Shown: positions 47,062-56,813 of the stretch, piece after piece
Position numbering within the stretch: the stretch's first letter is position 1
Layout: each line of letters starts with the position of its first letter
Source: an uncultured Bacilli bacterium
GTDB lineage: Bacteria; Bacillota_I; Bacilli_A; RF39; UBA660
Length of the DNA: 64,000 bases
Direction of reading: 5' to 3'
NCBI GenBank assembly: GCA_934120715.1
Contig: CAKOUW010000004.1
Coordinates: forward strand, 46,442-110,441
The notes under the pieces: generated by a model
What the model saw: the letters and a program-made list of their open reading frames with translations, nothing else
Databases searched by the model: none
What the model was told of the DNA's origin: nothing
Position numbers and translations under genes: made by a program

Positions 47062-49881
47062 TCACCTCTTTAGTATTTTTTCTAAGAATTGTCCAGTATA
47101 GGACTTTTTATTTTTTGCTACTTCTTCTGGTGTTCCTTCTGCTACTATTTGGCCACCGCCATCTCCACCCTCTGGTCCTAGGTCTATTATATGGTCAGCT
47201 ACCTTTATTACATCTAAGTTATGTTCTATTACTATTACTGTATCTTTATTATCTACTATTTTTTCCAATATTGCAAGTAGACGTTTTATATCATCTGTAT
47301 GTAGTCCTGTCGTTGGTTCATCTAGTACAAATAATGTTTTGCCAGTTGCTTTTCTTTGAAGCTCTTTAGCTAGTTTTACTCTCTCAGCCTCACCACCTGA
47401 TAAAGTTGGAGCACTTTGACCTAGTTTTATATATCCTAGTCCAACATTGTCTAGTACTTGTAATTTATTTTTTATTTTTGGGACATTTTCAAAAAAGTCT
47501 AATGCTTCTTTTACTCTCATATCCAAAACTTCTGCTATATTTTTTCCTTTATATTTTATGTTAAGGGTTTCTCTATTATACCTAGTACCATGACATACTT
47601 CACACGGAACATAAACGTCTGGTAAGAAGTGCATTTCAATCTTTTTTACACCGTCTCCTCTACAGGCTTCACATCTGCCGCCTTTAACATTAAATGAAAA
47701 GCGATTTTTTTCAAAGCCATACATTTTGGCTTCTTTTGTGGTTGTAAATAATGTTCTTATGTCATCAAAAACACCCGTATATGTTGCTGGATTAGAGCGT
47801 GGAGTTCTGCCTATTGGATTCTGTGAAATTGCTACTATTTTGTCTAAATTCTCTATACCTAATATTTTATCATATTTTCCAGGTTTATCTTTAGTTTTAT
47901 ATAGTTTATTAGAGATTGCTTTACATAATATTTCATTTATTAAGCTACTTTTTCCACTTCCTGATACCCCTGTTATGCAGACAAATTTTCCTAATGGAAT
48001 ATTGACATCAATATTTTTTAGGTTGTTTTCACGAGCACCCTTTATTTTTAAATATTTCCCTGTGCCTTTTCTTCTTATTTTAGGAACTTCTATACATTTT
48101 TTGCCACTTAAATATTGTCCAGTAATACTATTTTCGTTTTTCATTACTTCTTCTGGAGTACCTTGGGCAACTATTTGACCACCACTATCGCCAGCACCTG
48201 GTCCAATGTCTACTAAATAATCACAAGCTAGCATCGTATCGGTATCATGTTCTACCACTATAAGAGTATTGCCTAAGTCTCTCATTTCTAACATGGACTT
48301 TATTAATTTTTCATTATCTCTTTGATGAAGTCCTATGCTCGGTTCATCTAATACATATAAAACACCTGTTAAATGGGAACCAATTTGAGTTGCTAATCTG
48401 ATTCTTTGAGCTTCTCCTCCGGAAAGAGTACCTGCACTCCTGCTTAATGTTAAGTATTCAAGACCTACATTTGACAAGAAGCTAAGTCTTTCTTTTATTT
48501 CTTTTAAAACTAGAGTGGCAATTTTAGCTTGTTCTTCACTCAATTTTAATTCACTTACAAAGGTTAATAATTTTTTAATACTCATACATGTTAATTCATA
48601 TATGTTTTTTCCTGATATTTTAACAGATAAGACTTGATTATTTAATCTGGCTCCATGGCAAGTATCACACTCATATTCTATCATGTATTGTTCTAGCCAA
48701 TCTCTAATCCAAGTTGATGATGTTTCCATATATCGTCTTTCTAGATTGTTTATTATTCCTTCATAAAAATCTTTGGAATTATAGGTGTTACCACTTTTGG
48801 ATTTATATTGAAAATGAATTATCTCATTTGAACCATATAAAATAGCGTTTTTCTGTTCTTCAGTTAGTTTTTTCCATGGCTTTGTCATGTTAATTTTGTA
48901 GTGTTTACATACGCATTCAAGTTTTTTATAGTCTAGTCCTTCTTGGTCATCGGTTAGTGTTTTTATACAACCTTCTGCTATCGATAAATCTGGATCTGGA
49001 ATAATAAGATCTTTATCTATTTGTAGTTTTACACCTAATCCTTTACAATCTGGGCAGGCACCGTATGGGGCGTTAAAACTAAAAAGTCTAGGTTCTAATT
49101 CTGGAAGTGAAAATTCACAATATGGGCAAGCAAATGATTCTGACATAACGATTTCCTTCTTATCATCACCCAATATTTGAATTACTACTTTACCTTCTGA
49201 TAATTTTGTAGCATTTTCAATAGCTTCAAATAGTCTGCTTCTTGAATCTTCCTTTAAAACTATTCTATCTATTACTACATCTATTTCATCTTTTTTATTC
49301 TTTTCAAGATTTATTTCTTCGCTTAAGTCAAGCATTTCGCCATTAACTCTTACTCTTACATATCCTTCTTTTCTTAGGTCATCAAGTAAGTCTTTATGGG
49401 TTCCTTTTTGGCCATGAACAACAGGAGATAAAACTATTAATTTGGTTCCTAATGGATAATCTAAAATTTTATTAGTCATTTCTTCAACGCTTTGAGAAGA
49501 AATAGGAATGTTATGTTCTGGACAATATGGTATTCCTATACGAGCAAATAATAATCTTAAATAATCATATATTTCTGTAACTGTTCCAACTGTTGAACGA
49601 GGGTTATTGGAAGTTGTTTTTTGATCTATACTTATAGCTGGAGATAAACCTTCAATGCTATCAACATCGGGCTTTTCTGAACCTCCTAGAAACTGTCTCG
49701 CATATGCTGATAAGCTTTCAACATATCTTCTTTGACCTTCAGCATATATAGTATCAAATGCTAATGATGACTTACCACTACCAGATAGTCCTGTCATAAC
49801 AATCATTTTATTTTTAGGAAGCTCTATATCTATATTTTTTAAATTATTTTCACGAGCACCCTTTACTATTATTTTATCCAT
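47062..49881 (-). CDS. uvrA: Excinuclease ABC subunit A
   Basis: 939 residues with two ABC ATPase halves ([13 protein letters not shown] at 31-43, [10 protein letters not shown] near 637), two LSGGE signatures ([22 protein letters not shown]), and zinc sites (CPYC...CPDC, CEAC...CEVC). It scans DNA for bulky damage and loads UvrB. Upstream, uvrB is separated by about 150 bases with two weak hairpins. Confidence 0.98.
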   Translation of the reverse strand: MDKIIVKGARENNLKNIDIELPKNKMIVMTGLSGSGKSSLAFDTIYAEGQRRYVESLSAYARQFLGGSEKPDVDSIEGLSPAISIDQKTTSNNPRSTVGTVTEIYDYLRLLFARIGIPYCPEHNIPISSQSVEEMTNKILDYPLGTKLIVLSPVVHGQKGTHKDLLDDLRKEGYVRVRVNGEMLDLSEEINLEKNKKDEIDVVIDRIVLKEDSRSRLFEAIENATKLSEGKVVIQILGDDKKEIVMSESFACPYCEFSLPELEPRLFSFNAPYGACPDCKGLGVKLQIDKDLIIPDPDLSIAEGCIKTLTDDQEGLDYKKLECVCKHYKINMTKPWKKLTEEQKNAILYGSNEIIHFQYKSKSGNTYNSKDFYEGIINNLERRYMETSSTWIRDWLEQYMIEYECDTCHGARLNNQVLSVKISGKNIYELTCMSIKKLLTFVSELKLSEEQAKIATLVLKEIKERLSFLSNVGLEYLTLSRSAGTLSGGEAQRIRLATQIGSHLTGVLYVLDEPSIGLHQRDNEKLIKSMLEMRDLGNTLIVVEHDTDTMLACDYLVDIGPGAGDSGGQIVAQGTPEEVMKNENSITGQYLSGKKCIEVPKIRRKGTGKYLKIKGARENNLKNIDVNIPLGKFVCITGVSGSGKSSLINEILCKAISNKLYKTKDKPGKYDKILGIENLDKIVAISQNPIGRTPRSNPATYTGVFDDIRTLFTTTKEAKMYGFEKNRFSFNVKGGRCEACRGDGVKKIEMHFLPDVYVPCEVCHGTRYNRETLNIKYKGKNIAEVLDMRVKEALDFFENVPKIKNKLQVLDNVGLGYIKLGQSAPTLSGGEAERVKLAKELQRKATGKTLFVLDEPTTGLHTDDIKRLLAILEKIVDNKDTVIVIEHNLDVIKVADHIIDLGPEGGDGGGQIVAEGTPEEVAKNKKSYTGQFLEKILKR

Positions 49882-50034
49882 CTAAATCACCTGGCCTTTA
49901 TTATAACATATTTTTTTTAATTTAACTAAAATATCCACATTATTTGTGGATATTAATATTTAAAATTTTATTTTTTCACAACAATTGTGATTATTTTGCT
50001 TTAATTACTTTTTTTCCACAGATTTTGTTGACAA

Positions 50035-51990
50035 TTACTTTGATTTCATTTCGAATAAAACATCTCTCAATTCCATGGCACGTTCAAAGTCAAGATTACG
50101 TGCTGCTTCTTTCATTTCTTCTTCAATTGATTCTAATAGAATAGCTTGCTCTTTTTTAGTAAGTGGCTTATTTTTTTCTTTCTTTTTAGCACTTAAATCT
50201 GTATTAGTAATAACTTCTCTAATTTCTTTATTTATTGTTTTGGGAACTATATTATTTTTCTCATTATATTCTTCTTGAATTTTACGACGACGTTTTGTTT
50301 CATCTATAGCTTGATTCATAGAATCTGTCATTTTATCTGCATACATTATTACTTTACCATTAGCATTTCTAGCACAACGTCCAATTGTTTGAATTAAGCT
50401 TCTTGTACTTCTTAAAAAGCCTTCTTTATCAGCATCTAAAATAGCAATTAGAGATACTTCTGGTATATCAATTCCTTCACGCAAAAGATTTATTCCAACT
50501 ACAACATCATATTTACCTATTCTTAGATCATGTATTATTTGAAGTCTTTCTAAAGTTTTTATTTCTGAATGTAAATAAGCAACTTTAATATCTAAATCTT
50601 TTAAGTAACTTGTTAGTTCTTCAGACATACGTATTGTTAATGTAGTAATTAGAACTCGTTCATTTTTCTCAATTCGGTCTCTTATTTCTCCGACTATGTC
50701 ATCTATTTGCCCCATAGTTTTTCTTACTTCTATTAATGGATCTAGAAGACCAGTTGGTCTTATTATTTGCTCTATATATTTGTTGTTTGTATATGCTAAC
50801 TCTATTTCTCCAGGAGTAGCTGATACGTAAATAGCTTGATTAATTTTTTTCTCAAATTCTTCATACTTTAATGGCCTGTTATCTAAGGCACTCGGTAATC
50901 TAAAGCCATACTCAACCAAGTTCATTTTACGGGCTCTATCCCCATTATACATTCCCCTTACTTGTGGTAATGTTACGTGTGATTCATCTACTACTAAAAG
51001 GAAATCTTTTGGAAAGAAGTCCATGAGTGTTACAGGTGTCTCTCCTGGTCCTCTTCCTGCCATTGGTGCAGAGTAATTTTCTATTCCTGTACAAAAACCT
51101 GTTTCTTCTAGCATTTCAATATCATAATTTGTCCTTTGTAAAAGTCTTTCTGCTGCTAGAAGTTTGTTTTGATCTTTTAATTCCTTAACTCTTTCTTCTA
51201 ATTCTTTTTTGATACGAACAATGGCACTTTTTAGTTTTTCATCGCTTACTACAAAGTGACTAGCTGGAAAGAGACTAACATTTTTAATATTTTTAGTTGA
51301 TACTCCTGTTAAGGTATCAATTTCACTTATTCTATCTATTTCATTATCAAAAAACTCAATTCTATATCCCTTAGTATTTTGACTGGCTGGTATAATTTCA
51401 ACTACGTCGCCTCTTACTCTAAAGGTGCCTCTTTTAAAATCAAAATCGTTTCTTTCATATAACATTTCTACTAATTTATTAAGTAATTGATTTCTATCTA
51501 TTTCTTCTCCAACTGATAAAGTAAGCATTTTATTTTTATATTCTTCTACTTCACCAATACCATATATACATGATACACTGGCAACTACTATAACGTCATC
51601 ATACGATAAAAGGGCTGATGTAGCAGCGTGACGCAATTCATCTATTTCATCATTTATTGATGAATCTTTTTCAATATAAGTATCTGTTGATGGAACATAA
51701 GCTTCTGGTTGATAGTAATCATAATAAGAAACAAAATAGCACACATGATTATTAGGAAATAATTCTTTAAATTCTGAATATAATTGTCCAGCTAGGGTTT
51801 TATTATGGGCTAAAACAAGAGTTGGTTTATTTACTTCTTTTATTACATTAGCAATAGTAAATGTTTTACCTGTTCCTGTTGCTCCTAGTAAGACTTGATC
51901 TCTTTTTCCTTCTTTAATACCTTCTACTAGTTTTTTTATTGCTTCAGGTTGGTCACCATTTGGCTTATATTTTGATACTAAGTTAAACAT
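50035..51990 (-). CDS. uvrB: Excinuclease ABC subunit B
   Basis: 651 residues from ATG at 51990 ([20 protein letters not shown]), AAGGAGG before it. Helicase motifs: Walker [13 protein letters not shown], and motif VI in [11 protein letters not shown]-terminal UVR domain binds UvrC ([19 protein letters not shown]). Its promoter and first codons are copied about 2 kb upstream (53998-54101), a sign of an insertion at this point. Confidence 0.98.
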   Translation of the reverse strand: MFNLVSKYKPNGDQPEAIKKLVEGIKEGKRDQVLLGATGTGKTFTIANVIKEVNKPTLVLAHNKTLAGQLYSEFKELFPNNHVCYFVSYYDYYQPEAYVPSTDTYIEKDSSINDEIDELRHAATSALLSYDDVIVVASVSCIYGIGEVEEYKNKMLTLSVGEEIDRNQLLNKLVEMLYERNDFDFKRGTFRVRGDVVEIIPASQNTKGYRIEFFDNEIDRISEIDTLTGVSTKNIKNVSLFPASHFVVSDEKLKSAIVRIKKELEERVKELKDQNKLLAAERLLQRTNYDIEMLEETGFCTGIENYSAPMAGRGPGETPVTLMDFFPKDFLLVVDESHVTLPQVRGMYNGDRARKMNLVEYGFRLPSALDNRPLKYEEFEKKINQAIYVSATPGEIELAYTNNKYIEQIIRPTGLLDPLIEVRKTMGQIDDIVGEIRDRIEKNERVLITTLTIRMSEELTSYLKDLDIKVAYLHSEIKTLERLQIIHDLRIGKYDVVVGINLLREGIDIPEVSLIAILDADKEGFLRSTRSLIQTIGRCARNANGKVIMYADKMTDSMNQAIDETKRRRKIQEEYNEKNNIVPKTINKEIREVITNTDLSAKKKEKNKPLTKKEQAILLESIEEEMKEAARNLDFERAMELRDVLFEMKSK

Positions 51991-52002
51991 AAATACCTCC
52001 TT
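51974..52002. repeat. Direct repeat copy 1 at the uvrB start (29 bp)
   Basis: This 29-bp stretch covers the ribosome binding site, ATG and first codons of uvrB. It recurs at 53998-54026 with a single base difference (G at 51982, A at 54006). The pair brackets the rhuM pseudogene and the gene at 52095. Confidence 0.85.
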
Positions 52003-52015
52003 TTCAATCATTTGT

Positions 52016-52044
52016 ATTTTAGCATTTTATATACAATAAAACAA
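52016..52044 (-). promoter_or_regulatory. Promoter of uvrB (proximal copy)
   Basis: TTGTTT (52044-52039) and TAAAAT (52021-52016) on the minus strand, 17-base spacer. A hairpin from the upstream gene (TACCCTGT and ACAAGGTA, with one mismatch) overlaps the -35 and may end its transcript. Confidence 0.65.
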
Positions 52045-52094
52045 GGTAATCACTAAAATACCCTGTTCTTATTGTCATTTATCTTTTAATTAAA

Positions 52095-53009
52095 CTATTT
52101 ATTCTTTCTTAATAATTTTATTTGATTTAAACCACTATCTCCTTGAAGATTATGTTCTTTATATAATTTCAATTGATGATTATAGCCATCATTGCTTACT
52201 AGGTATTCTTTTATTTCTTTTATAAAATTATCATCATTTAGTCTATTATGTATACCTTGTATATTTTCGTCATTATATAATGATAATAAATATAATCCTG
52301 TTGTGCTTTCAAAGTAACCATATCTTGGATTTTTAAAATATCTATTATTAAATACACACATATTGCCTTTTATAGCAGCCATAATTATATCGTGATAGTA
52401 TTTCTTTAATGTTTCATCTTCGCTTGATTCATATTCATAAATAAAAAATTCTAGTGCAATTGTTCCATTTCTTAATATAGTCCAATCTACTAATGGATCA
52501 GCAAGAATTTTTAAATTATAAATTAATAACTCTTTCTTTTTAGGAAGCATAGTAAACAATGGCTCAGCTGAACTACCAATACGAATATTGGGATCTTTAA
52601 TCAAATTTTCTTTTACCATATCAATATATATTTTATATAACCTATCTGAATCTATTCTAATAATATATTTTAATAATGATTCGTCATAAATATGTTCTTT
52701 ATTCCACAATTCTAAAATTTTATCTTCTATTTCTTCAAATGAATCAATATTATATTTTTCAGCAAATATTATTAAATTTTTTAAATAGTTTATAATATTA
52801 TGATTCAAATTATTGTCCTCTATTGAATTATGTAAATATTTTAAAATATTTTCTATATCTATATGTTTAAAATTATCATTTATTAATATTTTTTCTTTTA
52901 CAAATCGAATACTTTCATTATCTTCTAATACTCCATTTGATAAAATTAATAAGCAATTCATTTCACAAATCAAGTTATAGTATTCTTCAATAATAGTCGT
53001 TATTGTCAT
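52095..53009 (-). CDS. Uncharacterised helical protein
   Basis: 304 residues, cytosolic, with no membrane segment. It is made of many short helices rich in Asn/Asp/Leu/Ile/Tyr (for example ENILKYLHNSIEDNNLNHNI), perhaps a helical-repeat (HEAT-like) fold, but I recognise no family. Asn/Ile/Tyr content is higher than in its housekeeping neighbours, as often in acquired genes. It lies inside the insertion between the two uvrB repeat copies, downstream of the rhuM pseudogene on the same strand. Confidence 0.7.
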   Translation of the reverse strand: MTITTIIEEYYNLICEMNCLLILSNGVLEDNESIRFVKEKILINDNFKHIDIENILKYLHNSIEDNNLNHNIINYLKNLIIFAEKYNIDSFEEIEDKILELWNKEHIYDESLLKYIIRIDSDRLYKIYIDMVKENLIKDPNIRIGSSAEPLFTMLPKKKELLIYNLKILADPLVDWTILRNGTIALEFFIYEYESSEDETLKKYYHDIIMAAIKGNMCVFNNRYFKNPRYGYFESTTGLYLLSLYNDENIQGIHNRLNDDNFIKEIKEYLVSNDGYNHQLKLYKEHNLQGDSGLNQIKLLRKNK

Positions 53010-53053
53010 ATTTCCACCTACAAATTAATAATATTATACTCTTTAAAATTTTT

Positions 53054-53851
53054 TCATTCAATGAATAAATTCCTTTCTGCATTATTCTCTGCAATATCTA
53101 AAAATAAGTTCACTAAGTTATTTAAGTTTTTTATTTCTTTTTCTTCTAAATAATTTTTAGCAATACAAACATCTGATTTTAAGATTTTTCCATCAGGAGA
53201 TTTATTCCAATTTGTTAATCCCATATTCGCTTTCTGACTATCAACCCTGTTATAAATAATTTCTGCAGCAGTCTTTCCAGTAATAGCATAATGAAATTTA
53301 TTTTGAACAGTTGCATAAAAATCTTTTGCTATATCGCTATTTTTATCATAATCAATAGAACACTCAGCAAAGATATCCGTAATTTTTTGATAAAACATTC
53401 TCTCACTAGTGCGAATTAATTTTATTCTTTCAAGTAATCTTTCAAAATATTCTTGATCAGATTTTCTTGCTTTCATAAATCTATCATCATCAAGTGCAAA
53501 ACCTTGTATCATATAATCTTTAATTATCTCATTTGCCCAAGTTCTAAATTTAATTGCTTTTTTAGAATTAACTCTAAATCCGATAGAAATAATCATATCT
53601 AGATTATAATATTCCTTTTGCCTTTTAACGCTTCGAGTCCCTTCTACTTGAACATGTTCCAAAATGGAACAAGTTGATTCCCTACTTAATTCTTCGTCAT
53701 TGTATATATTCTTTATATGCTTTACAATCGCAGGTCTTTATACATCAAAAAGAGTAGCTATTGCATTTACATTTAGCCAAACATTTTCATCTTGTAGAAG
53801 TACTTCTACTTTTGTTTGTCCATTTTCATCACTATAAAATATTTTTTTCAT
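53054..53851 (-). pseudogene. rhuM-like gene broken by an in-frame stop
   Basis: Read from ATG at 53851 the frame gives MKKIFYSDENGQ, NVWLNVNAIATLFDV, then TAA (53740-53738), then RPAIVKHIKNIYNDEELSRE and on through YYNLDMIISIGFRVNS to the end, 265 codons in all. This is the RhuM family pattern (NVWL..., YYNLDxIISxGxRV, FRxWAN). The stop at codon 38 stands where CAA (Gln) would restore DVQRPAIVKHIKN; one C-to-T change explains it. An earlier start in another frame (ATGAGTAATATAACAGTTGG at 53871) leads to the same text only if one A is removed from the A7 run near 53842-53848, a possible second lesion. RhuM function is unknown; it occurs in genomic islands. Confidence 0.85.
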
Positions 53852-53997
53852 TACCAACTGTTATATTACTCATTTATGTTACTCTTTTCATACATTAATT
53901 TTTTACCGAGACTAATTGAGATGAATAAAAGGCACAAATTTAATTTTTCCATTTAGTTATGTTTAATATTATTTTGTTCATTTTTAAAAGGCCAAAC

Positions 53998-54101
53998 GAT
54001 ACTAAATTAAACATAAATACCTCCTTACTATGACTTATTAAGTTTTAAAAACAGGGTGTTTTCCAATAACATATTTTAACACCTATTTTATAATAAAACA
54101 A
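53998..54101 (-). repeat. Second copy of the uvrB promoter and start
   Basis: Positions 53998-54026 match 51974-52002 at 28 of 29 bases. A TTGTTT-N17-TAAAAT promoter (54101-54096 and 54078-54073) has the same boxes as at uvrB. From its ATG (54014) the frame reads MFNLVSFGLLKMNKIILNI and five more codons to TAA, so only MFNLVS comes from uvrB. The gene-free stretch 53852-54279 also holds a palindromic AAAACA-GGG-TGTTTT and the leader of the collagen-like gene. Confidence 0.8.
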
Positions 54102-54279
54102 TGTAGCTTATAGACTTTCTTTGATGTTATTATACTCTTTTTTATAATTAATATAGCAGTATAATTCTAGATTTATTAATTTTTATAGAATAATTTATAT
54201 TGCTTCTTTTGCTGTTAGAATGAGGATTATTTCAATAACTTAATTATATAAATTTACATAATATATAGGAGAAAGGGGA

Positions 54280-55191
54280 ATGTATATGAATGGCTACAGC
54301 TGTAATGACGATGCTAATAAAATAGGCAGATGTAATAAAGGTATTAAATACTGCTTCATTCAGGGCCAAACAGGGGCTACTGGTCCGCAAGGTAGAGATG
54401 GAATTCAAGGTCCACAAGGTGAAATTGGTCCTACAGGACCTAAGGGTGATAAAGGAGAAGATGGTCCAGCAACTATAACAATAGGAAATACTACAACCGG
54501 TGAAGCTGGTACTGATGCAGTAGTAACAAATATTGGAACAAGTAAAGATGCAATATTAAGTTTTGTAATTCCTAAGGGTATTCAAGGCGATGAGGGGCCT
54601 ATGGGGCAAATGGGTCCTAAAGGTGATACTGGCCCTAAAGGGGAGCAAGGCGAAAGAGGAATTGAAGGTCCTGCTGGCCCTATTGGTCTGCAAGGCCCAG
54701 CCGGTGAAAAAGGGGAGCAAGGCGAGACGGGACCAAAGGGTGACAAAGGCGATCCGGGTTCACTTGAGCCAGTTTTATATAATGGTTCGCTCCTTGTTAA
54801 TGTTTCCGAAACTACTGTTTCTGGTATTGCTATATTTGGATCAACAAAGAAAATACCAAACACAAATGACTACTTTACCATTAACGGAAGAAACGTCAAT
54901 ATCCAAAATGCCGGAGATTATGAAGTAACTCTATGTGGTAAAATATCGGGAGTTACATCAGCTATTGGAGCATCATTTTACTTATATGATGCTACAAATA
55001 ATAAAAAAATAGATAACTTTATTTTTGAACTAAAAAAGGGAAATATACCTGAAATGAATTTTTCTAAGGTTGGTTTATTAGAAACAACAAATCCTATAGA
55101 ATTACAATTAAAAACAGAAATAGATAATAACGATACTGACAATGTTACTTTTTCAGATATAGGTATATTAATTAAAAAGTATAATACTTAA
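54280..55191 (+). CDS. Collagen-like surface protein with C-terminal BclA/C1q-like domain
   Basis: 303 residues. A short Cys-containing N-terminal part (SCNDDANKIGRCNKG), Gly-X-Y triplets (GATGPQGRDGIQGPQGEIGP), a non-collagen insert (PATITIGNTTTGEAGTDAVV with VPKG after), a second, longer Gly-X-Y block to about residue 160, and a beta-rich domain (about 165-303) that resembles trimerising C-terminal heads of BclA-like and phage collagen-like proteins. No signal peptide or sortase motif is seen; Cys near the N-terminus could act in anchoring. Likely a filament on the cell or spore surface. ATG 54280 or 54286 are both possible; AGGAGA-AAGGGG precedes. Confidence 0.88.
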   Translation: MYMNGYSCNDDANKIGRCNKGIKYCFIQGQTGATGPQGRDGIQGPQGEIGPTGPKGDKGEDGPATITIGNTTTGEAGTDAVVTNIGTSKDAILSFVIPKGIQGDEGPMGQMGPKGDTGPKGEQGERGIEGPAGPIGLQGPAGEKGEQGETGPKGDKGDPGSLEPVLYNGSLLVNVSETTVSGIAIFGSTKKIPNTNDYFTINGRNVNIQNAGDYEVTLCGKISGVTSAIGASFYLYDATNNKKIDNFIFELKKGNIPEMNFSKVGLLETTNPIELQLKTEIDNNDTDNVTFSDIGILIKKYNT

Positions 55192-55222
55192 TATCATAAA
55201 AACTTTATTATTATAAATTAAA

Positions 55223-55252
55223 ACTAGTCAAATATTAAAAGACTAGTCTTCA
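55223..55252 (+). terminator. Terminator of the collagen-like gene
   Basis: ACTAGTC (55223-55229) pairs with GACTAGT (55241-55247), then CTTCATTTTGTT. Modest T tract. Confidence 0.7.
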
Positions 55253-55289
55253 TTTTGTTACGATAATATTATATAGTATTAATTCACTA

Positions 55290-56039
55290 TTAAAATGGCA
55301 TTAATAATCTTATTACATATTTCCAGTATGGCATATTAGCGGAAATATTTAATCTTGGTATATGATATTTATCATCTGTTTGTTTTGCCTTTCGGTGCTC
55401 TTTATCTGGTCCAAAAGTAAATGCTAATTTGTAGTTGTTATTTTGTAGGGCTTTTTCTATATTTTTACTTACGTGTCCGTATGGATAGGCAAAATACTTA
55501 GTTTTTATTACTTTTTTCTGCTTTTGAAAATCATTATTTATACTATCATAATCTAGTAAATAATCTTCTTCATGATGAAGGTCATAGGTATGAGAAGCAA
55601 ATTCTATGTTTGGATATTCTTTTTGGGCTTTTTCTATTATTGCTTTATTCATATATATTGAATTATTTTCATTGTAGTTAGTTCCTATATAAAATACAAC
55701 GGCATTAAACTGATATTTTTTTAAAATAGAAAATGCTAAATCATAATTAGAACTATATCCATCATCCATTGTTATTAAAATAGATTTCCTTGGAAGAGTG
55801 CAAGTCTTATTTATAAAGCATTCCATTTCTTTTAAGGTAATTGTATGATAATGATGCCTTTTTAAATATTTCATTTCTTTTTCAAATTTATCTATTTCTA
55901 TTTGCATTTCATTTTCTGACTTAGTACTTGTAAAATCATGGTAACCTAAAACGGCTATGGTTTGTTCTCGATATATAATACAGATACCAGCAACTATAAT
56001 TAATATTAAACATATAACAAATAATACTTTCTTTTTCAT
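55290..56039 (-). CDS. Polysaccharide deacetylase (CE4), membrane anchored
   Basis: 249 residues with an N-terminal signal anchor (about 5-23). CE4 motifs: TMDDGY (about 92-97, the TFDDG element with both Asp), SHTYDLHH (about 158-165, metal His) and YPYGH. It removes N-acetyl groups from a wall or surface polysaccharide. YHDF and SILITMDDG with ITLKEME place it in the PgaB/IcaB-like and yadE-like branch of NodB proteins. Convergent with the collagen-like gene. Confidence 0.9.
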   Translation of the reverse strand: MKKKVLFVICLILIIVAGICIIYREQTIAVLGYHDFTSTKSENEMQIEIDKFEKEMKYLKRHHYHTITLKEMECFINKTCTLPRKSILITMDDGYSSNYDLAFSILKKYQFNAVVFYIGTNYNENNSIYMNKAIIEKAQKEYPNIEFASHTYDLHHEEDYLLDYDSINNDFQKQKKVIKTKYFAYPYGHVSKNIEKALQNNNYKLAFTFGPDKEHRKAKQTDDKYHIPRLNISANMPYWKYVIRLLMPF

Positions 56040-56120
56040 ACTTATCTCCTTAATATAATTTTATTTGTTTTAATATTAGAATCTTTATTCATTAATATAT
56101 TATCATATTTTTATTAAGGT

Positions 56121-56150
56121 AAATATTAAAAGTTGCCAAATGACAACTTT
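56121..56150 (-). terminator. Terminator of the lipid operon
   Basis: On the minus strand AAAGTTG (56150-56144) pairs with CAACTTT (56135-56129), then TAATATTT. Confidence 0.65.
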
Positions 56151-56162
56151 CATTATAATTTT

Positions 56163-56813
56163 TTATTTATGACGACTTTTCATTTCATCTTCAATACTAC
56201 GATTTGTAATCTTTAAATTACTTTTCATGATAGATTTTATTTCCTTTTCTAGTCTATTATTGGCTTCTTCTAAATTCATGTCTTTTGGTACTTTGAATGC
56301 TTTACCAAATTTAAGAATTAAGTTTTTACTACGAAATTTATAATCACCAGTTAAAGCACTAGGAATTATTGTGGCATTAGTTTTTTGGGCCATTGATACT
56401 GCGCCAAACTTTAATGGTAATAGTAAAATATCACTAGTTTTGTTACGTGTACCTTCTGGAAAAAGACCTATAGCACCACCACTATTTAAAATTGCTATTG
56501 CTCTTTCTTTTGCACCTTGGTCATGAATACTTCTATTTACAGGAATACAGCCAACTAATTTGAAAAACCACGCTAGTTTGCCATCAAAGTATTCTTTTTT
56601 TGCCATGTAATGAATAGGTCTTTTGGTGGCCATGATGGCTAGACATTGATCATATACATGCTTATGATTACACACAATAATAATTGGTCCTTCTTTGGGA
56701 ATTGCCTCTTTATTTTCTATTTTGGGATTGTAATAAATTTTAAAGAGAAAACGCATTAGTGGGGTTAGCATTTTGTAGACTGTTTCACCATTATTTTTTT
56801 GGCTTTTTTTCAT
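56163..56813 (-). CDS. 1-acyl-sn-glycerol-3-phosphate acyltransferase (PlsC-like)
   Basis: 216 residues. Acyltransferase motifs: NHKHVYD (HxxxxD, about 51-57), FPEGTRNK (about 118-125). It transfers an acyl chain to lysophosphatidic acid or a related lipid. Its start overlaps the end of the acyl-CoA ligase gene by 23 bases, so the enzymes are coupled. A second PlsC lies at the front of the operon. Confidence 0.9.
   Translation of the reverse strand: MKKSQKNNGETVYKMLTPLMRFLFKIYYNPKIENKEAIPKEGPIIIVCNHKHVYDQCLAIMATKRPIHYMAKKEYFDGKLAWFFKLVGCIPVNRSIHDQGAKERAIAILNSGGAIGLFPEGTRNKTSDILLLPLKFGAVSMAQKTNATIIPSALTGDYKFRSKNLILKFGKAFKVPKDMNLEEANNRLEKEIKSIMKSNLKITNRSIEDEMKSRHK

Noticed and set aside
49929..49953. 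ATATCCACA / TGTGGATAT hairpin between uvrA and uvrB as an intrinsic terminator
   Set aside because: No T run follows on either strand; it could equally be a regulatory or chance palindrome.
53662..53851. RhuM protein starting at TTG 53662 as an intact short gene
   Set aside because: The TTG has no ribosome binding site and the text upstream continues the RhuM family sequence, so it is a broken gene.
54257..54265. CATAATATA, matching the sigma-K -10 pattern, before the collagen-like gene
   Set aside because: It lies directly against the ribosome binding site, so transcription would begin after it; the match is probably chance in AT-rich DNA.
54582..54863. Minus-strand Pro/Gly-rich frame opposite the collagen repeats
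   Set aside because: Antisense shadow of Gly-X-Y codons; the GC pattern of collagen repeats keeps it open by chance.
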